In this document: positions 26,917 through 35,500 of the stretch, piece by piece
Layout: every line of letters begins with the position of its first letter
How positions within the stretch are numbered: position 1 is the first letter of the stretch
Assembly: GCA_934351835.1 (NCBI GenBank)
Contig: CAKRJP010000001.1
Location: forward strand, 186,001-250,000
Direction: 5' to 3'
From: an uncultured Lachnospiraceae bacterium
Lineage (GTDB): Bacteria; Bacillota; Clostridia; Lachnospirales; Lachnospiraceae
Length of the DNA: 64,000 nt
Translations under genes and position numbers: made by a program
Notes under the pieces: generated by a model
What the model was told of the DNA's origin: nothing
The model's input: only the letters and a program-made list of their open reading frames with translations
Databases searched by the model: none

Positions 26917-27639
26917 TTAATTTTCTTCTTTCTTTTCTTCGCCTGCGTGAAGCCAGTTTTCAATTGATTTTGCATATTTTTTGCTTAAGAATTTAACTAC
27001 CTGACCTACAAAAACAGCAGCAATCACTGTACCTTCACGAACTACAACACCTTCACCAACGAAAGAGCTTAAACCTCCGAGGAAGATTAACTGAAGAATT
27101 AATGCGACTACGATCATAGAAGTATCTACGATTGTTTTACAGTCACCAAATGCCTTACCACTTACCTGAGAGATTGCACCTGCCAGACCTTCCGCCGGTA
27201 ATGGAATCCAGTTCGGTCTGAGATAAAGAAATACTCCGATACCGATAACAACAACACTGACCGCCATATAGATAAAACGCATTACATAACCTTCCGGTCT
27301 AGGGAAGTTTAACATTAAATGTCCAAAAGCATTAGGATCAGTTCCTGTTAAGTCGATCATCGCACTAAATACGAAAGTAATTACGATTCCGAGGGCGTTG
27401 ATTGGTCTGAAGTTTTTGCGGAGAATTACTATCTGAGCAAGTACCAGGAATACATAAATAATCATTGTTACTGTTCCCAGAGTCATTCCCCAGATTTGTT
27501 CGCAGGCTCTTGGGATAGAACTAACCGGAGAGATACCAAGATTAGACATCTTAGATATATTAATACCGATTGTGATTATCAACATTCCACCGATATAACA
27601 AAAGAATTGTTTTACTATATTACCAGGATTTGATTTCAT
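26917..27639 (-). CDS. YczE/YitT-type integral membrane protein linked to the hpd operon
   Basis: The product has 240 residues with about five to six membrane segments. The pattern SKMSNLGISPVSSIP, LGTVTMIIYVFLVLAQI and LPAEGLAGAISQVSGKAFGDCKTIVD resembles the YczE/YyaS/YitT membrane families. The start at 27639 has GGAGG seven bases upstream; an in-frame ATG 23 codons earlier lies in hpdA. It follows hpdA by 38 bases on the same strand. Given its place, transport of 4-hydroxyphenylacetate or p-cresol is a reasonable guess, but nothing in the sequence proves it. Confidence 0.75.
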   Translation of the reverse strand: MKSNPGNIVKQFFCYIGGMLIITIGINISKMSNLGISPVSSIPRACEQIWGMTLGTVTMIIYVFLVLAQIVILRKNFRPINALGIVITFVFSAMIDLTGTDPNAFGHLMLNFPRPEGYVMRFIYMAVSVVVIGIGVFLYLRPNWIPLPAEGLAGAISQVSGKAFGDCKTIVDTSMIVVALILQLIFLGGLSSFVGEGVVVREGTVIAAVFVGQVVKFLSKKYAKSIENWLHAGEEKKEEN

Positions 27640-27677
27640 TCTGATTCCTCCATTTTTGTTTATTAATACTATATCTT

Positions 27678-28625
27678 TTAGAAAGGTGTATCTTCCCCTA
27701 TATAACATGCAATGTCATTATCCAGATATAGTGATTGTAATTCGAGCATACGTTCTTCCGGCATATCTCCATGATCACTGTATTCATATTTTTTGCCGAG
27801 CTGTTCCCATTTGGTTTCTCCCATACGGTGGAATCTGAGAAGATTAATTTCATATAGTCCGTTTTGGTTCATAAATTCAATCAGTCGCTTGGCGTTTTCA
27901 ATACTGTCGTTATAGTCATGAATTGTTGGCTGGCGCAGTACAAGTCTGCCGTGCCATTCAGGAGAACGTGTTAGCTTAGATATGTTATCAAGGATCAGCT
28001 TGTTGCTGACGCCGGTTCCCCATTTGTGTTTTTCATCATCCATGTTTTTAACATCCACAAATGCAAAATTTAAGTTGCGGAAAATTTTAATAAAATTATC
28101 CCAGGAAGTATATCCACTAGTTTCGATTGCTGTATGCATCTGTTCTTTACGGCAGCGCTTCAGTACCTGATCCAGGAATTCGTGGTGGAGCAGTGGTTCT
28201 CCTCCGGAAAAGGTTACTCCACCATTGGAGCCCCAGTTTGGAAAGTCTCTTTTCAAAACTTTCATTACGTCATCTACCGTCATAAAACGCACACATTGTT
28301 TTAATGCACCTGCAGCACATGAATCCACACATTCTATGGTTTCGCAGTTATTACAAATCTTCCAGTCTACGGAAACTTTGCCATTTTCATCAAAATGAAT
28401 AGAATTGTTTGGACATGCATTACGACATGCAGTGCATTGCTGGTCCCATTTGCAGGAGCGTTCAGCAAACATCAGGTGTTTTTTGACTTTCCAGCTTTCT
28501 GGATTGGCACACCATCTGCATTGAAGAGGACATCCAACAAAAAAGACATTTGTTCTACATCCAGGGCCGTCATGGACGGAGTAACTCTGGATATCGAAAA
28601 TCATACCTTTATCATTATTCATCAT
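27678..28625 (-). CDS. hpdA: 4-hydroxyphenylacetate decarboxylase activating enzyme (radical SAM)
   Basis: The product has 315 residues. The radical SAM cluster motif is C32-x3-C36-x2-C39 (GCPLQCRWC), preceded by YSVHDGPGCRTNVFFVG as in other glycyl radical activases. Two ferredoxin-like 4Fe-4S motifs follow (around CTACRNACPNNS and CNNCETIECVDSC). TFSGGEPLLH is the SAM-binding GGE motif. It generates the glycyl radical on HpdB. A perfect hairpin lies between hpdC and this gene, which may set its lower expression. Confidence 0.92.
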   Translation of the reverse strand: MMNNDKGMIFDIQSYSVHDGPGCRTNVFFVGCPLQCRWCANPESWKVKKHLMFAERSCKWDQQCTACRNACPNNSIHFDENGKVSVDWKICNNCETIECVDSCAAGALKQCVRFMTVDDVMKVLKRDFPNWGSNGGVTFSGGEPLLHHEFLDQVLKRCRKEQMHTAIETSGYTSWDNFIKIFRNLNFAFVDVKNMDDEKHKWGTGVSNKLILDNISKLTRSPEWHGRLVLRQPTIHDYNDSIENAKRLIEFMNQNGLYEINLLRFHRMGETKWEQLGKKYEYSDHGDMPEERMLELQSLYLDNDIACYIGEDTPF

Positions 28626-28654
28626 AGAGATTCACCTACCGTTGTTTAAGTTTA

Positions 28655-28689
28655 AAACAAAGGAAGGAATGAGAACCCTTCCTTTGTTT
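28655..28689 (-). terminator. Perfect 13-bp hairpin between hpdC and hpdA
   Basis: AAACAAAGGAAGG at 28655-28667 pairs exactly with 28677-28689. On the minus strand the stem ends in GTTTT without a long T-run, so it is either a partial terminator or an RNA-processing/stability hairpin separating the subunit genes from the activase gene. Confidence 0.6.
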
Positions 28690-28706
28690 CATGATGTTAT
28701 TTCATA

Positions 28707-28964
28707 TTATTTTTCAAAGTGCTCGCAACTGAAGGCACCACACTGACCGTAAGCCCAGTTTTCTTTCTCGAATCCTTTACAGGTACCGATACCATATTTG
28801 TCAGGATCACAGAAATTTTTACAGTGCTGGCACATAAAACCAGGTTTAAAATTTGGACAAGCGTCAGAACCTTCGCCGTCAGAAGGAACGATCATTTTTG
28901 TTATTGCACACATACCTTTTTCACAGTCAAGGTGCAGATAATTAGCACATTCATAATGTTTCAT
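28707..28964 (-). CDS. hpdC: 4-hydroxyphenylacetate decarboxylase small subunit
   Basis: The product has 85 residues, the length of known HpdC. It carries eight likely cluster ligands: His3, Cys6, Cys19 and Cys36 for one 4Fe-4S cluster, and Cys45, Cys48, Cys62 and Cys80 for the other. The start at 28964 follows GGAGG at eight bases; an ATG 21 codons upstream has no ribosome site. This small iron-sulfur subunit is characteristic of 4-hydroxyphenylacetate decarboxylase and argues against other arylacetate decarboxylases. Confidence 0.93.
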   Translation of the reverse strand: MKHYECANYLHLDCEKGMCAITKMIVPSDGEGSDACPNFKPGFMCQHCKNFCDPDKYGIGTCKGFEKENWAYGQCGAFSCEHFEK

Positions 28965-29027
28965 ATTTATTACCTCCGAAAATATTATTTTGGTTAATTG
29001 CTGTAAGCCGGCAAGACTAAGCTGCAA

Positions 29028-31721
29028 TTATGAATCATATTCAGTACGGTAGATAACTTCATCCTGAATTGGTTTACCAATTTCACACCAATACTGAGTA
29101 AATCCGGCAACACGTACCATCAAGTCACGGTAATCATCAGGTTTCTTCTGAGCTTCACGCAGTGTCTTTGAAGAAGTAACATTGAACTGAATGTGGAATC
29201 CACCTTTACGCATGTAAGCACGGTATACATCAAGTAATTTATGAGTACCCTGAGTACCTTTAAGAGCTGTCGGATGAATCTTGACGTTCATCTGGCTGTT
29301 CTGGCACATTGCATGGTCATAGCATGTAGCTGACTCAAAGAGTGCGTAGATACCATTCTTATCTGTTGTAGGTGCTGGTGACATAGATGCATCAGCGTAT
29401 GTAGTTCCACAAAGACGTCCGTCAGCAGATGCGAGAGTGATAGCACCCTGAGGTCCGTGTGTAGATACAGAAATCTGACACATGTAGTACTGTTTGCCCA
29501 TGTAAGAACGAAGTGCCAGCATCTTAGGCAGCATACGGTTTTCGTAGTCAAGCAGAAGAGAATCTACATATGGATCTGCGTTACCATACTTCGGAGCATT
29601 TACACAATCTGTAAAGATCTTCTCGTACTTCGGAGCATTTTCTGTAGCTTCACGTCTGTCAGGAGAATATACACCTGTTTCAAATGCAGTCTTGAATCCG
29701 AAGTTGTTCCACATAGCGTCTTCCATCTCTTCCAGTGTGTACTTCTTGTCATCATATACATTCTTCTTAATAGAAGCTAATGAGTTGATGAAGTTGATAG
29801 TACCACATGATTCGAAGTTGATAGTTCCGTTGTATCTTGAACCCAGATGAGACTGGTTCTGACCATCTCTGAAGCAGTCTGGTTTTAATACAGAAGCCCA
29901 TACGGTTGGACAGATCTTACGGTGTGTATCCATCTGCAGGTTATTAATTCTATTAGAAACTTCCAGTAATTCCTGAAGGTAAACATTGTAGTATACATCC
30001 ACTAATTCTTCGAAGGTATCCAGTTTTCTGTTATGTGGTTCAAATACCTGGATACCGGTACGTTTGTCATATCCATTTGAAAGAACTAATTCAAGAAGTT
30101 TTGGCATTCCTGTGAAGTGGATACCTGTACCGGCTGTAGGACCAGCACCTCCTGGAATCATATATGTCTTTCCGTTGTAATGAAGTGGCTGGAAACATCC
30201 CGGAGAAGATTCCAGACATCCACCTGGAGCCCATGCACGAGCATCGTAGATGTTCATTCCTTCCGGTCCGTACTGACGGAGCATGAAGTTCATACCACCC
30301 TGATTGTTCATGACAGCCGGATATCCCATACCAAGTTTGATACACTGGGCAACTTTCAGAAGGAAGTCTTCTGGTGTTTTCTCATCATACAGAAGAGAAA
30401 GTGTTGGCTGCGTTGTCTTGGCACGCATACCTGCTTCTACAATTAAGTACTCCAATGGAGTAACAGCGGTTAATCCGTCGTATCCAAGACCACCGATTGA
30501 TAAGTTGTTAAATGTATTTCCTGATAATACACCACCGGTTACACCTGAAGAAGCGAAACACTCGATAGCAGTGATCTTAATTCTGTATAACTCAAGAAGT
30601 TCGATAACTTCTTCATCTGTAGTAGTTCCATCAGCAATATCTTTCTCGTAGAATGGATACAGAATCTGTCCAAGACGTCCGATAGACTGTCCTGAATGTG
30701 GATCTTCATCTGTAACACCGTAATGGCACATTAATGTAAGGTTTAATGCCTCGCGGAATGTAGATGGCTGTTTGTGTGCGATATTGTGTGCAACCTGTGC
30801 GATATCCAGGTATTCTTTTTTCTGAGTCTCATCTGGCTCGATACCGGCAAGGTATTCCGCACGTTTTGCATAATTCTCGATCCATTTAGAAACGCCCTGT
30901 GCAATGATCTTGGCTGCGATATAATAGTAGCCACGGCTCATTCCGAGTACGCCGTCATCATTTGCTTCACCAAGGTATTCAGCAATCTTTTCATCACAGA
31001 GTTCGATGATACGGTCAAAACCATATTCCAGTGGAACGTAGTAGTTGATAACCTCACGACCCTGTGGGATAGCCCATGAGTCGAACATTACAAGTACTGA
31101 TTCACGGTAAGCATGCCATTTTTCAAAGTCAGGTCTTGCTTCTGATAAACGGGCAGAAACACGTTCTACGGAACCGTTATCCCAGTATTTTGCAACTTTT
31201 ACAAGACATGGAATTTCTTCTCTTCTGATTCCGAACTTTTGAGCGATAGAGACGATATTTCCATAATCCTGTGTAACGTTACCACCGCCGGAACCTACAA
31301 CAGATACAGCGTCTGCTGCAGCGATTGGTGGAGCGTCAACACCTGCCATCATAGCTTCTGCGGCTGCGTTGAAGAAGGAAGCATCAACCCAAGGGAAGCA
31401 GAAAGCTCCACGGAAGTTACGTGTTTTGTTACCAAACAGTAACTCGCCAGGTAAAATAGTAGGAGTCATGTGGCTTAAGGCGGCTGCCTCAGCTTTTGCT
31501 CGACGGATCTCTGTGATATCACCATCGTTTTCCCACCATACACGGTTGTACCAGTAAGGATATTCCATATCGATGGAATTCTTCATCTGATAATAGATGT
31601 TGATGAGTTTAGTAAATCTTGGCGATGGTTCTGGAATTTCTTCGTCAACGAAGTCGGTTACAGAATTTACATCAAGACCACGTCTCTTTAAGATTTCTTG
31701 GATTCGTTTTTCGTTTTCCAT
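29028..31721 (-). CDS. hpdB: 4-hydroxyphenylacetate decarboxylase large (glycyl radical) subunit
   Basis: The product has 897 residues, the family length. The active-site thiyl Cys is Cys502 with Glu504 in PGGCLESSPGCF, matching the Cys/Glu pair of characterised enzymes. The glycyl radical site is Gly873 in VRVAGFTQYW, near the C-terminus. The enzyme removes CO2 from 4-hydroxyphenylacetate to give p-cresol; the large and small subunits form a hetero-octamer in known cases. GAGGAGG precedes the start. hpdC, hpdA and a membrane protein follow. Indoleacetate or phenylacetate decarboxylation is the main alternative, made less likely by hpdC. Confidence 0.94.
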   Translation of the reverse strand: MENEKRIQEILKRRGLDVNSVTDFVDEEIPEPSPRFTKLINIYYQMKNSIDMEYPYWYNRVWWENDGDITEIRRAKAEAAALSHMTPTILPGELLFGNKTRNFRGAFCFPWVDASFFNAAAEAMMAGVDAPPIAAADAVSVVGSGGGNVTQDYGNIVSIAQKFGIRREEIPCLVKVAKYWDNGSVERVSARLSEARPDFEKWHAYRESVLVMFDSWAIPQGREVINYYVPLEYGFDRIIELCDEKIAEYLGEANDDGVLGMSRGYYYIAAKIIAQGVSKWIENYAKRAEYLAGIEPDETQKKEYLDIAQVAHNIAHKQPSTFREALNLTLMCHYGVTDEDPHSGQSIGRLGQILYPFYEKDIADGTTTDEEVIELLELYRIKITAIECFASSGVTGGVLSGNTFNNLSIGGLGYDGLTAVTPLEYLIVEAGMRAKTTQPTLSLLYDEKTPEDFLLKVAQCIKLGMGYPAVMNNQGGMNFMLRQYGPEGMNIYDARAWAPGGCLESSPGCFQPLHYNGKTYMIPGGAGPTAGTGIHFTGMPKLLELVLSNGYDKRTGIQVFEPHNRKLDTFEELVDVYYNVYLQELLEVSNRINNLQMDTHRKICPTVWASVLKPDCFRDGQNQSHLGSRYNGTINFESCGTINFINSLASIKKNVYDDKKYTLEEMEDAMWNNFGFKTAFETGVYSPDRREATENAPKYEKIFTDCVNAPKYGNADPYVDSLLLDYENRMLPKMLALRSYMGKQYYMCQISVSTHGPQGAITLASADGRLCGTTYADASMSPAPTTDKNGIYALFESATCYDHAMCQNSQMNVKIHPTALKGTQGTHKLLDVYRAYMRKGGFHIQFNVTSSKTLREAQKKPDDYRDLMVRVAGFTQYWCEIGKPIQDEVIYRTEYDS

Positions 31722-32028
31722 AAATTAAACCTCCTCGATTGTTAAATGTTTGATTGGAATTTAACATGAGAGAACGCAGATGTTTAGTGAAAAATGCACA
31801 ATGATTAAAACAAAAGTAAAAAATAATTATAGAAAATGTGCAAAAGAAAGTGGAGGTGCAAAATGCACTTATGGAGAAAATGCACAAAAAAACGATAAGA
31901 AAATATCAGGATAATACGCAAAATGTGAAAAATGCACTCGCCATTTTATGGCTATCTATATATAATGAGTGCAGCGTTAAGGTACGTATAAAAATAATCT
32001 TAAAATAAAGAAAAAGGAGGAACGGAAC
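31722..32028. promoter_or_regulatory. Divergent hpdB / Crp-type regulator control region with TGCAC half-site array
   Basis: Seven copies of TGCAC or its complement GTGCA lie at 31795, 31838, 31856, 31864, 31881, 31933 and 31969. Those at 31856 and 31864 form the palindrome GTGCAAAATGCAC. A minus-strand -10 box TATAAT (31831-31826) has no good -35; the palindrome centre lies about 42 bases upstream of the expected start. On the plus strand, TATAAT at 31960-31965 may serve the regulator gene. Confidence 0.6.
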
Positions 32029-32694
32029 ATGAAACTCGAAGAGACCAGCATTTATCCATATATAAAAGCGTTTCCGGATTTACATAAGTTATATAGGATT
32101 CCTGCTGGTAATGTGGTTGTATCACCAATAAATAATGATGAACAGGATTATGTATGGTTTCTGGTAAACGGAAAGGTAAAAGTAGAAACGGAAGGTACTA
32201 ATGGAAAGAAAATTATTGTTGATATGTTGACGGAAGATAATTATGTTGGACATTTGTCGAATTTATTCGGACATAATTTTTACTGTACGACGGTTACGGT
32301 AATCACCAGTACATTTATTCGTATTCCTAGTAATCAATTTAGAGAGATGATCAATAAAGATATAAGATTCCAACGCCATTTTAATAATAAATTGATATCC
32401 AGACTATATACGATGTACAAAAAAGATTTATCATTACATCTTTTTAGTCAGAGGGAACATATTGCTGCATATATTATTGACCATGAAGTGGACGGAGTCT
32501 GTCATCTTAACAATGTAAAGAATATTTGTGAAATGCTTAGAAGCAGTCGCAGAAATTTTTATAATTTATTAAATAAGATGGAAGAAGATGAATTGATTGA
32601 ACATTGTGAAGGTGGAGATATTTATATATTAAATTATGACAGGCTGAAACAGGAAGCGGAAGCACTTAATAATTTTTTTGAAAATTCAGTGTAG
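32029..32694 (+). CDS. Crp/Fnr-family transcriptional regulator
   Basis: The product has 221 residues. The N-terminal part has the cyclic-nucleotide-binding beta-barrel pattern (VWFLVNGKVKVETEG, LTEDNYVGHLSNLFG). A dimer helix (FQRHFNNKLISRL) follows. The C-terminal winged helix reads NVKNICEMLRSSRRNFYNLLNKMEEDELIE. No cysteine cluster like that of Fnr is apparent at the N-terminus, so the signal is unknown. AAGGAGGAACGGAAC precedes the start. It is divergent from hpdB and is the likely regulator of the hpd operon and perhaps of the genes behind it, which start 26 bases later. Confidence 0.85.
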   Translation: MKLEETSIYPYIKAFPDLHKLYRIPAGNVVVSPINNDEQDYVWFLVNGKVKVETEGTNGKKIIVDMLTEDNYVGHLSNLFGHNFYCTTVTVITSTFIRIPSNQFREMINKDIRFQRHFNNKLISRLYTMYKKDLSLHLFSQREHIAAYIIDHEVDGVCHLNNVKNICEMLRSSRRNFYNLLNKMEEDELIEHCEGGDIYILNYDRLKQEAEALNNFFENSV

Positions 32695-32720
32695 ATAAAA
32701 GGGGAGCGAGGAAATGGATT

Positions 32721-33311
32721 ATGAGTTATAAAAACAAATCAAGTATACGGTTATGTGATTATCAAAATGTCACCCTCTTACCGGAAGAAATTAAAAAAGC
32801 AGAGGAAGATGCAAAGGCAGCTCCTAAAGAGAGTGTGGCTGATACCAGAAGATATTTTCTGCAGACAGCTTATATAGAAAAGGTAGTAAGTGCCAGTAAG
32901 ATTAAAGTATCGGAGAAAGAAGCGGATGAGCGGGCACGAAAGATGATACGCGCGCTGGATCAGCAACTGGCAAATAATGGAGAAGATCTGGAAAAATATT
33001 ATGAAGAGACCGGGACAACCGAGAAGGATCTGTTGAAGGATTTTACGAAAGAAGCGGAAAAACAGTTGAAATCCCGAATGGTCCTGTATGAGATTGCAAG
33101 AGATCAGAATCTGCTGGCAACCGGTGCCGAGTACGATGCAGAGGTTCACAGATTAGCAGAGATGTCACTTCTTCCGGAGGAGAGACTGAGACAATTGTTC
33201 AAGGATGAAGAGGAAGAGAATATAAAAAGAGATATTGCAATCTCAAAAGGTGCCGAATATATCGGAACATTGATTGATGCAAGATATCCGGCGGAAACTG
33301 TGGCCGTGTAA
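32721..33311 (+). CDS. Trigger-factor C-terminal-domain-like protein
   Basis: The product has 196 residues. From about residue 50 onward the helices resemble the C-terminal chaperone domain of trigger factor (KIKVSEKEADERARKM, QLKSRMVLYEIARDQNLL, ERLRQLFKDEEEENIKRDIA, ISKGAEYI). The ribosome-binding and peptidyl-prolyl isomerase domains of trigger factor are absent. The chain is rich in Glu and Lys and has no signal peptide. The ATG at 32721 is chosen because an ATG at 32714 opens only a five-codon frame. It heads a five-gene operon of uncharacterised proteins, so a dedicated chaperone role is possible. Confidence 0.65.
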   Translation: MSYKNKSSIRLCDYQNVTLLPEEIKKAEEDAKAAPKESVADTRRYFLQTAYIEKVVSASKIKVSEKEADERARKMIRALDQQLANNGEDLEKYYEETGTTEKDLLKDFTKEAEKQLKSRMVLYEIARDQNLLATGAEYDAEVHRLAEMSLLPEERLRQLFKDEEEENIKRDIAISKGAEYIGTLIDARYPAETVAV

Positions 33312-33325
33312 GGAGTTTGAGAGTG

Positions 33326-33895
33326 ATGGATGTGGAAGCAGTATTGACAAAAGCGGATGAGATGTTTGCTTTAGACAGGATCGAGGATGCCGGAAGGTAT
33401 CTGGAAGAAAAGGCGAAAGAGGCTCTTGATGGGGATGAAGATTCTGCAGCTTTATCTATTTTGAATGAACTGACCGGATATTACAGGCATTCCGGCAGGA
33501 TGAATGATGCATGGAGAACAGCGGAACAGATGCTGGAGTTAGTAGACAAAATGAATCTCTGGGACACGATTGATGGAGCAACGGTGCTTTTAAATATCGC
33601 AACGATATATAAAGAAGCAAAGCAATTTGAAAAGGCCATGGATCTGTATCTGGAGGTTCAGGAAATCTATCAGAATGAAAATATTTATGATGTAAGATAT
33701 CTGGGACTTATGAATAATATGTGTGTGACAAGCATGCAGGAGAAAAATTACAGAAATGCATGGATATATGGAAATCGCGCACGGATGTTATTGAAGGAGC
33801 TGGATGGTGAACTTGCGGGATATGAGAGGGAGATAGGGATCATAACAGAAAATATAGAAGCTGCCGGACGATATCGTGAAGAAGTTGGAGCGTGA
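33326..33895 (+). CDS. TPR-repeat protein
   Basis: The product has 189 residues, all helical, with about four TPR-like helix pairs (for example ALSILNELTGYYRHSGRMNDAWRTAEQML and TVLLNIATIYKEAKQFEKAMDLYLEV in overlapping form). It is probably a protein-protein adaptor. AGGAG at 33311-33315 lies ten bases before the ATG at 33326; a TTG nine bases earlier is possible. The stop precedes the DUF4037 gene by four bases, so the two are tightly coupled. Confidence 0.7.
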   Translation: MDVEAVLTKADEMFALDRIEDAGRYLEEKAKEALDGDEDSAALSILNELTGYYRHSGRMNDAWRTAEQMLELVDKMNLWDTIDGATVLLNIATIYKEAKQFEKAMDLYLEVQEIYQNENIYDVRYLGLMNNMCVTSMQEKNYRNAWIYGNRARMLLKELDGELAGYEREIGIITENIEAAGRYREEVGA

Positions 33896-33899
33896 AAAG

Positions 33900-34829
33900 A
33901 TGTTGTCAGGAATGAGACTTTCGCGGGACTATTATGAAGAATATGGAAAAGATATCCTGGAGAGACGGTTTGCACCTTATTTGGATAAGATTACGGTAGG
34001 CCTTGTGGGAGAAGGATCCGAATGCTTTGGATTTGATGATGAATTGTCAAAAGACCATGATTATGGACCTTCTTTTTGTATCTGGCTTTCAGAAGATACT
34101 TACAGGCAAATCGGATATCATATGCGGCTGATCTACGAATCATTCCCGAAAGAATATAAAGGTGTGGCATTTAAAATCAGGCGAAAGCAGGCGATGGAAC
34201 GCAGAGGAGTCATTGAGACCAAAGCATTTTACCGGAGATTTCTGGGAAGTAATGTTTATCCGAAAAGTGTGGAAGAATGGCTCGGATTACCGGAATCCTA
34301 CCTTGCGGTGGCAACGAATGGAGAGATATTCCGGGGCGAAGATACAGAATTTATGCGAATCCGAAGACATCTACTTAAGTTTTATCCGGAAGATGTGAGA
34401 AGAAAAAAGATCGCAGCGAATCTGATCAAAATGGCACATTGCGGTCAGGTGAATTATGCCAGGATGTCAAAACGAAAAGATGCAGTGGCGGCCAGACTTG
34501 CCCTGGATCAATTTATGCAGGAAACGATCCGCGTAGTATATCTTTTAAATAAGAAGTACTGTCCGTATTATAAATGGATGTGGAGAGAACTTGCGGAGTT
34601 GCCAGATGATTATGGAACTGGAAGCATATTAAAGAGTCTGGCGGAAAATCCGATAATGGCGAAAGAAAATCCGTATCTGATTGAAATCATATGCCGAAAA
34701 ATAAGAGAAGAGCTCTACAGACAAGATATGAGCGCTGACCTTTCAGATTATCTCGAAGATCAGGCATTGTCAGTAACAGAGAGAATAGAAGATGAAGCTC
34801 TTCGTAATTTACCTGTGATGATGGGATAG
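33900..34829 (+). CDS. DUF4037 nucleotidyltransferase-like protein
   Basis: The product has 309 residues. Near the N-terminus, G39-S40 is followed by D52-H-D54 (VGEGSECFGFDDELSKDHDYG), the pol-beta-type nucleotidyltransferase pattern GS...DxD typical of DUF4037. The remainder is helical, with conserved-looking Arg/Lys patches (RRHLLKFYPEDVRRKK) and an aromatic segment KYCPYYKWMWREL. The start at 33900 has GGAG nine bases upstream. The transferred nucleotide and target are unknown. Its pairing with a DUF4125 gene is seen in other Firmicutes. Confidence 0.75.
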   Translation: MLSGMRLSRDYYEEYGKDILERRFAPYLDKITVGLVGEGSECFGFDDELSKDHDYGPSFCIWLSEDTYRQIGYHMRLIYESFPKEYKGVAFKIRRKQAMERRGVIETKAFYRRFLGSNVYPKSVEEWLGLPESYLAVATNGEIFRGEDTEFMRIRRHLLKFYPEDVRRKKIAANLIKMAHCGQVNYARMSKRKDAVAARLALDQFMQETIRVVYLLNKKYCPYYKWMWRELAELPDDYGTGSILKSLAENPIMAKENPYLIEIICRKIREELYRQDMSADLSDYLEDQALSVTERIEDEALRNLPVMMG

Positions 34830-34872
34830 TGCCAATGCGCAGAGAGCCAATTCCTTTCTTTCGCATTGGCAC
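34829..34872 (+). promoter_or_regulatory. Perfect 11-bp inverted repeat just before a ribosome-binding site
   Basis: GTGCCAATGCG at 34829-34839 pairs exactly with CGCATTGGCAC at 34862-34872 across a 22-base loop. GGAGG of the DUF4125 gene follows after a few bases. It overlaps the last base of the DUF4037 stop. It could separate expression of the two genes or be a protein-binding RNA hairpin. Confidence 0.6.
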
Positions 34873-34888
34873 GAATGGAGGAATAGAT

Positions 34889-35500
34889 ATGAATGAGATT
34901 CAGGAAGAAATCATACAGATCGAGTGGAATCAATTTCAAAAAGTGAATAATCAGGGGGGAAGAGCCGGGTGTCAGGATGACTGGCAGCAGTTCCATATTA
35001 TGAGGCTGAGCCAGTTTCTGGCCTGGCCTGAGGAACTTCTGGAATCTTATCTGAATGATCTTGAAGAAGCAGATGCTTCCGGCAGTAATTTAATCTTCAA
35101 TAAATATGCATATATGATGGAAGTGACAGACCCGGAAGGGTACAGAAAAATCTGCCATGTACTGCCGGAGATTACTCCCGTTCAGAGAGAACAGATGGAG
35201 AAAACCGTACAGATACAGGTAAAATGGGCGGAAACCTTTGCAAAGGAGTATCCAAACTTCGCAGGAAATGGAAGACCCATTCATCAGTATGAAGAGCGGT
35301 TTGGATGGACTTCCGTGGAAACTTATCAGCGGGGAGAACTGTATTCTTACGGAACAGAGACACAGAAACTATATTGTAAATTTATTGAAACATGTGAAAA
35401 AGAACACAGAAACCTGACATATGAAGTGCGAGAACATATGGCAAAAATGTATGGTTATGCATCTTTAGAGGATGCGGAAAGGAGAACAAATGTTAGATAG
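34889..35500 (+). CDS. DUF4125 family protein
   Basis: The product has 203 residues and matches the DUF4125 pattern: an N-terminal IIQIEWNQFQKVNNQGGRAGCQDD, then FHIMRLSQFLAWP, NLIFNKYAYMMEVTDPEGY and a C-terminal helical half. Function is unknown. The start at 34889 has GGAGG eight bases upstream; an in-frame ATG 20 codons earlier lies in the inverted repeat. The next gene overlaps its end by 11 bases. Confidence 0.75.
   Translation: MNEIQEEIIQIEWNQFQKVNNQGGRAGCQDDWQQFHIMRLSQFLAWPEELLESYLNDLEEADASGSNLIFNKYAYMMEVTDPEGYRKICHVLPEITPVQREQMEKTVQIQVKWAETFAKEYPNFAGNGRPIHQYEERFGWTSVETYQRGELYSYGTETQKLYCKFIETCEKEHRNLTYEVREHMAKMYGYASLEDAERRTNVR

Noticed and set aside
27678..28625. hpdA as pyruvate formate-lyase activase
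   Set aside because: It carries the extra ferredoxin-like clusters of the long activases and sits with hpdB and hpdC, so the decarboxylase activase is the better call.
29457..31557. Several plus-strand frames opposite hpdB
   Set aside because: They are Cys/His-rich shadow frames of a strongly conserved gene.
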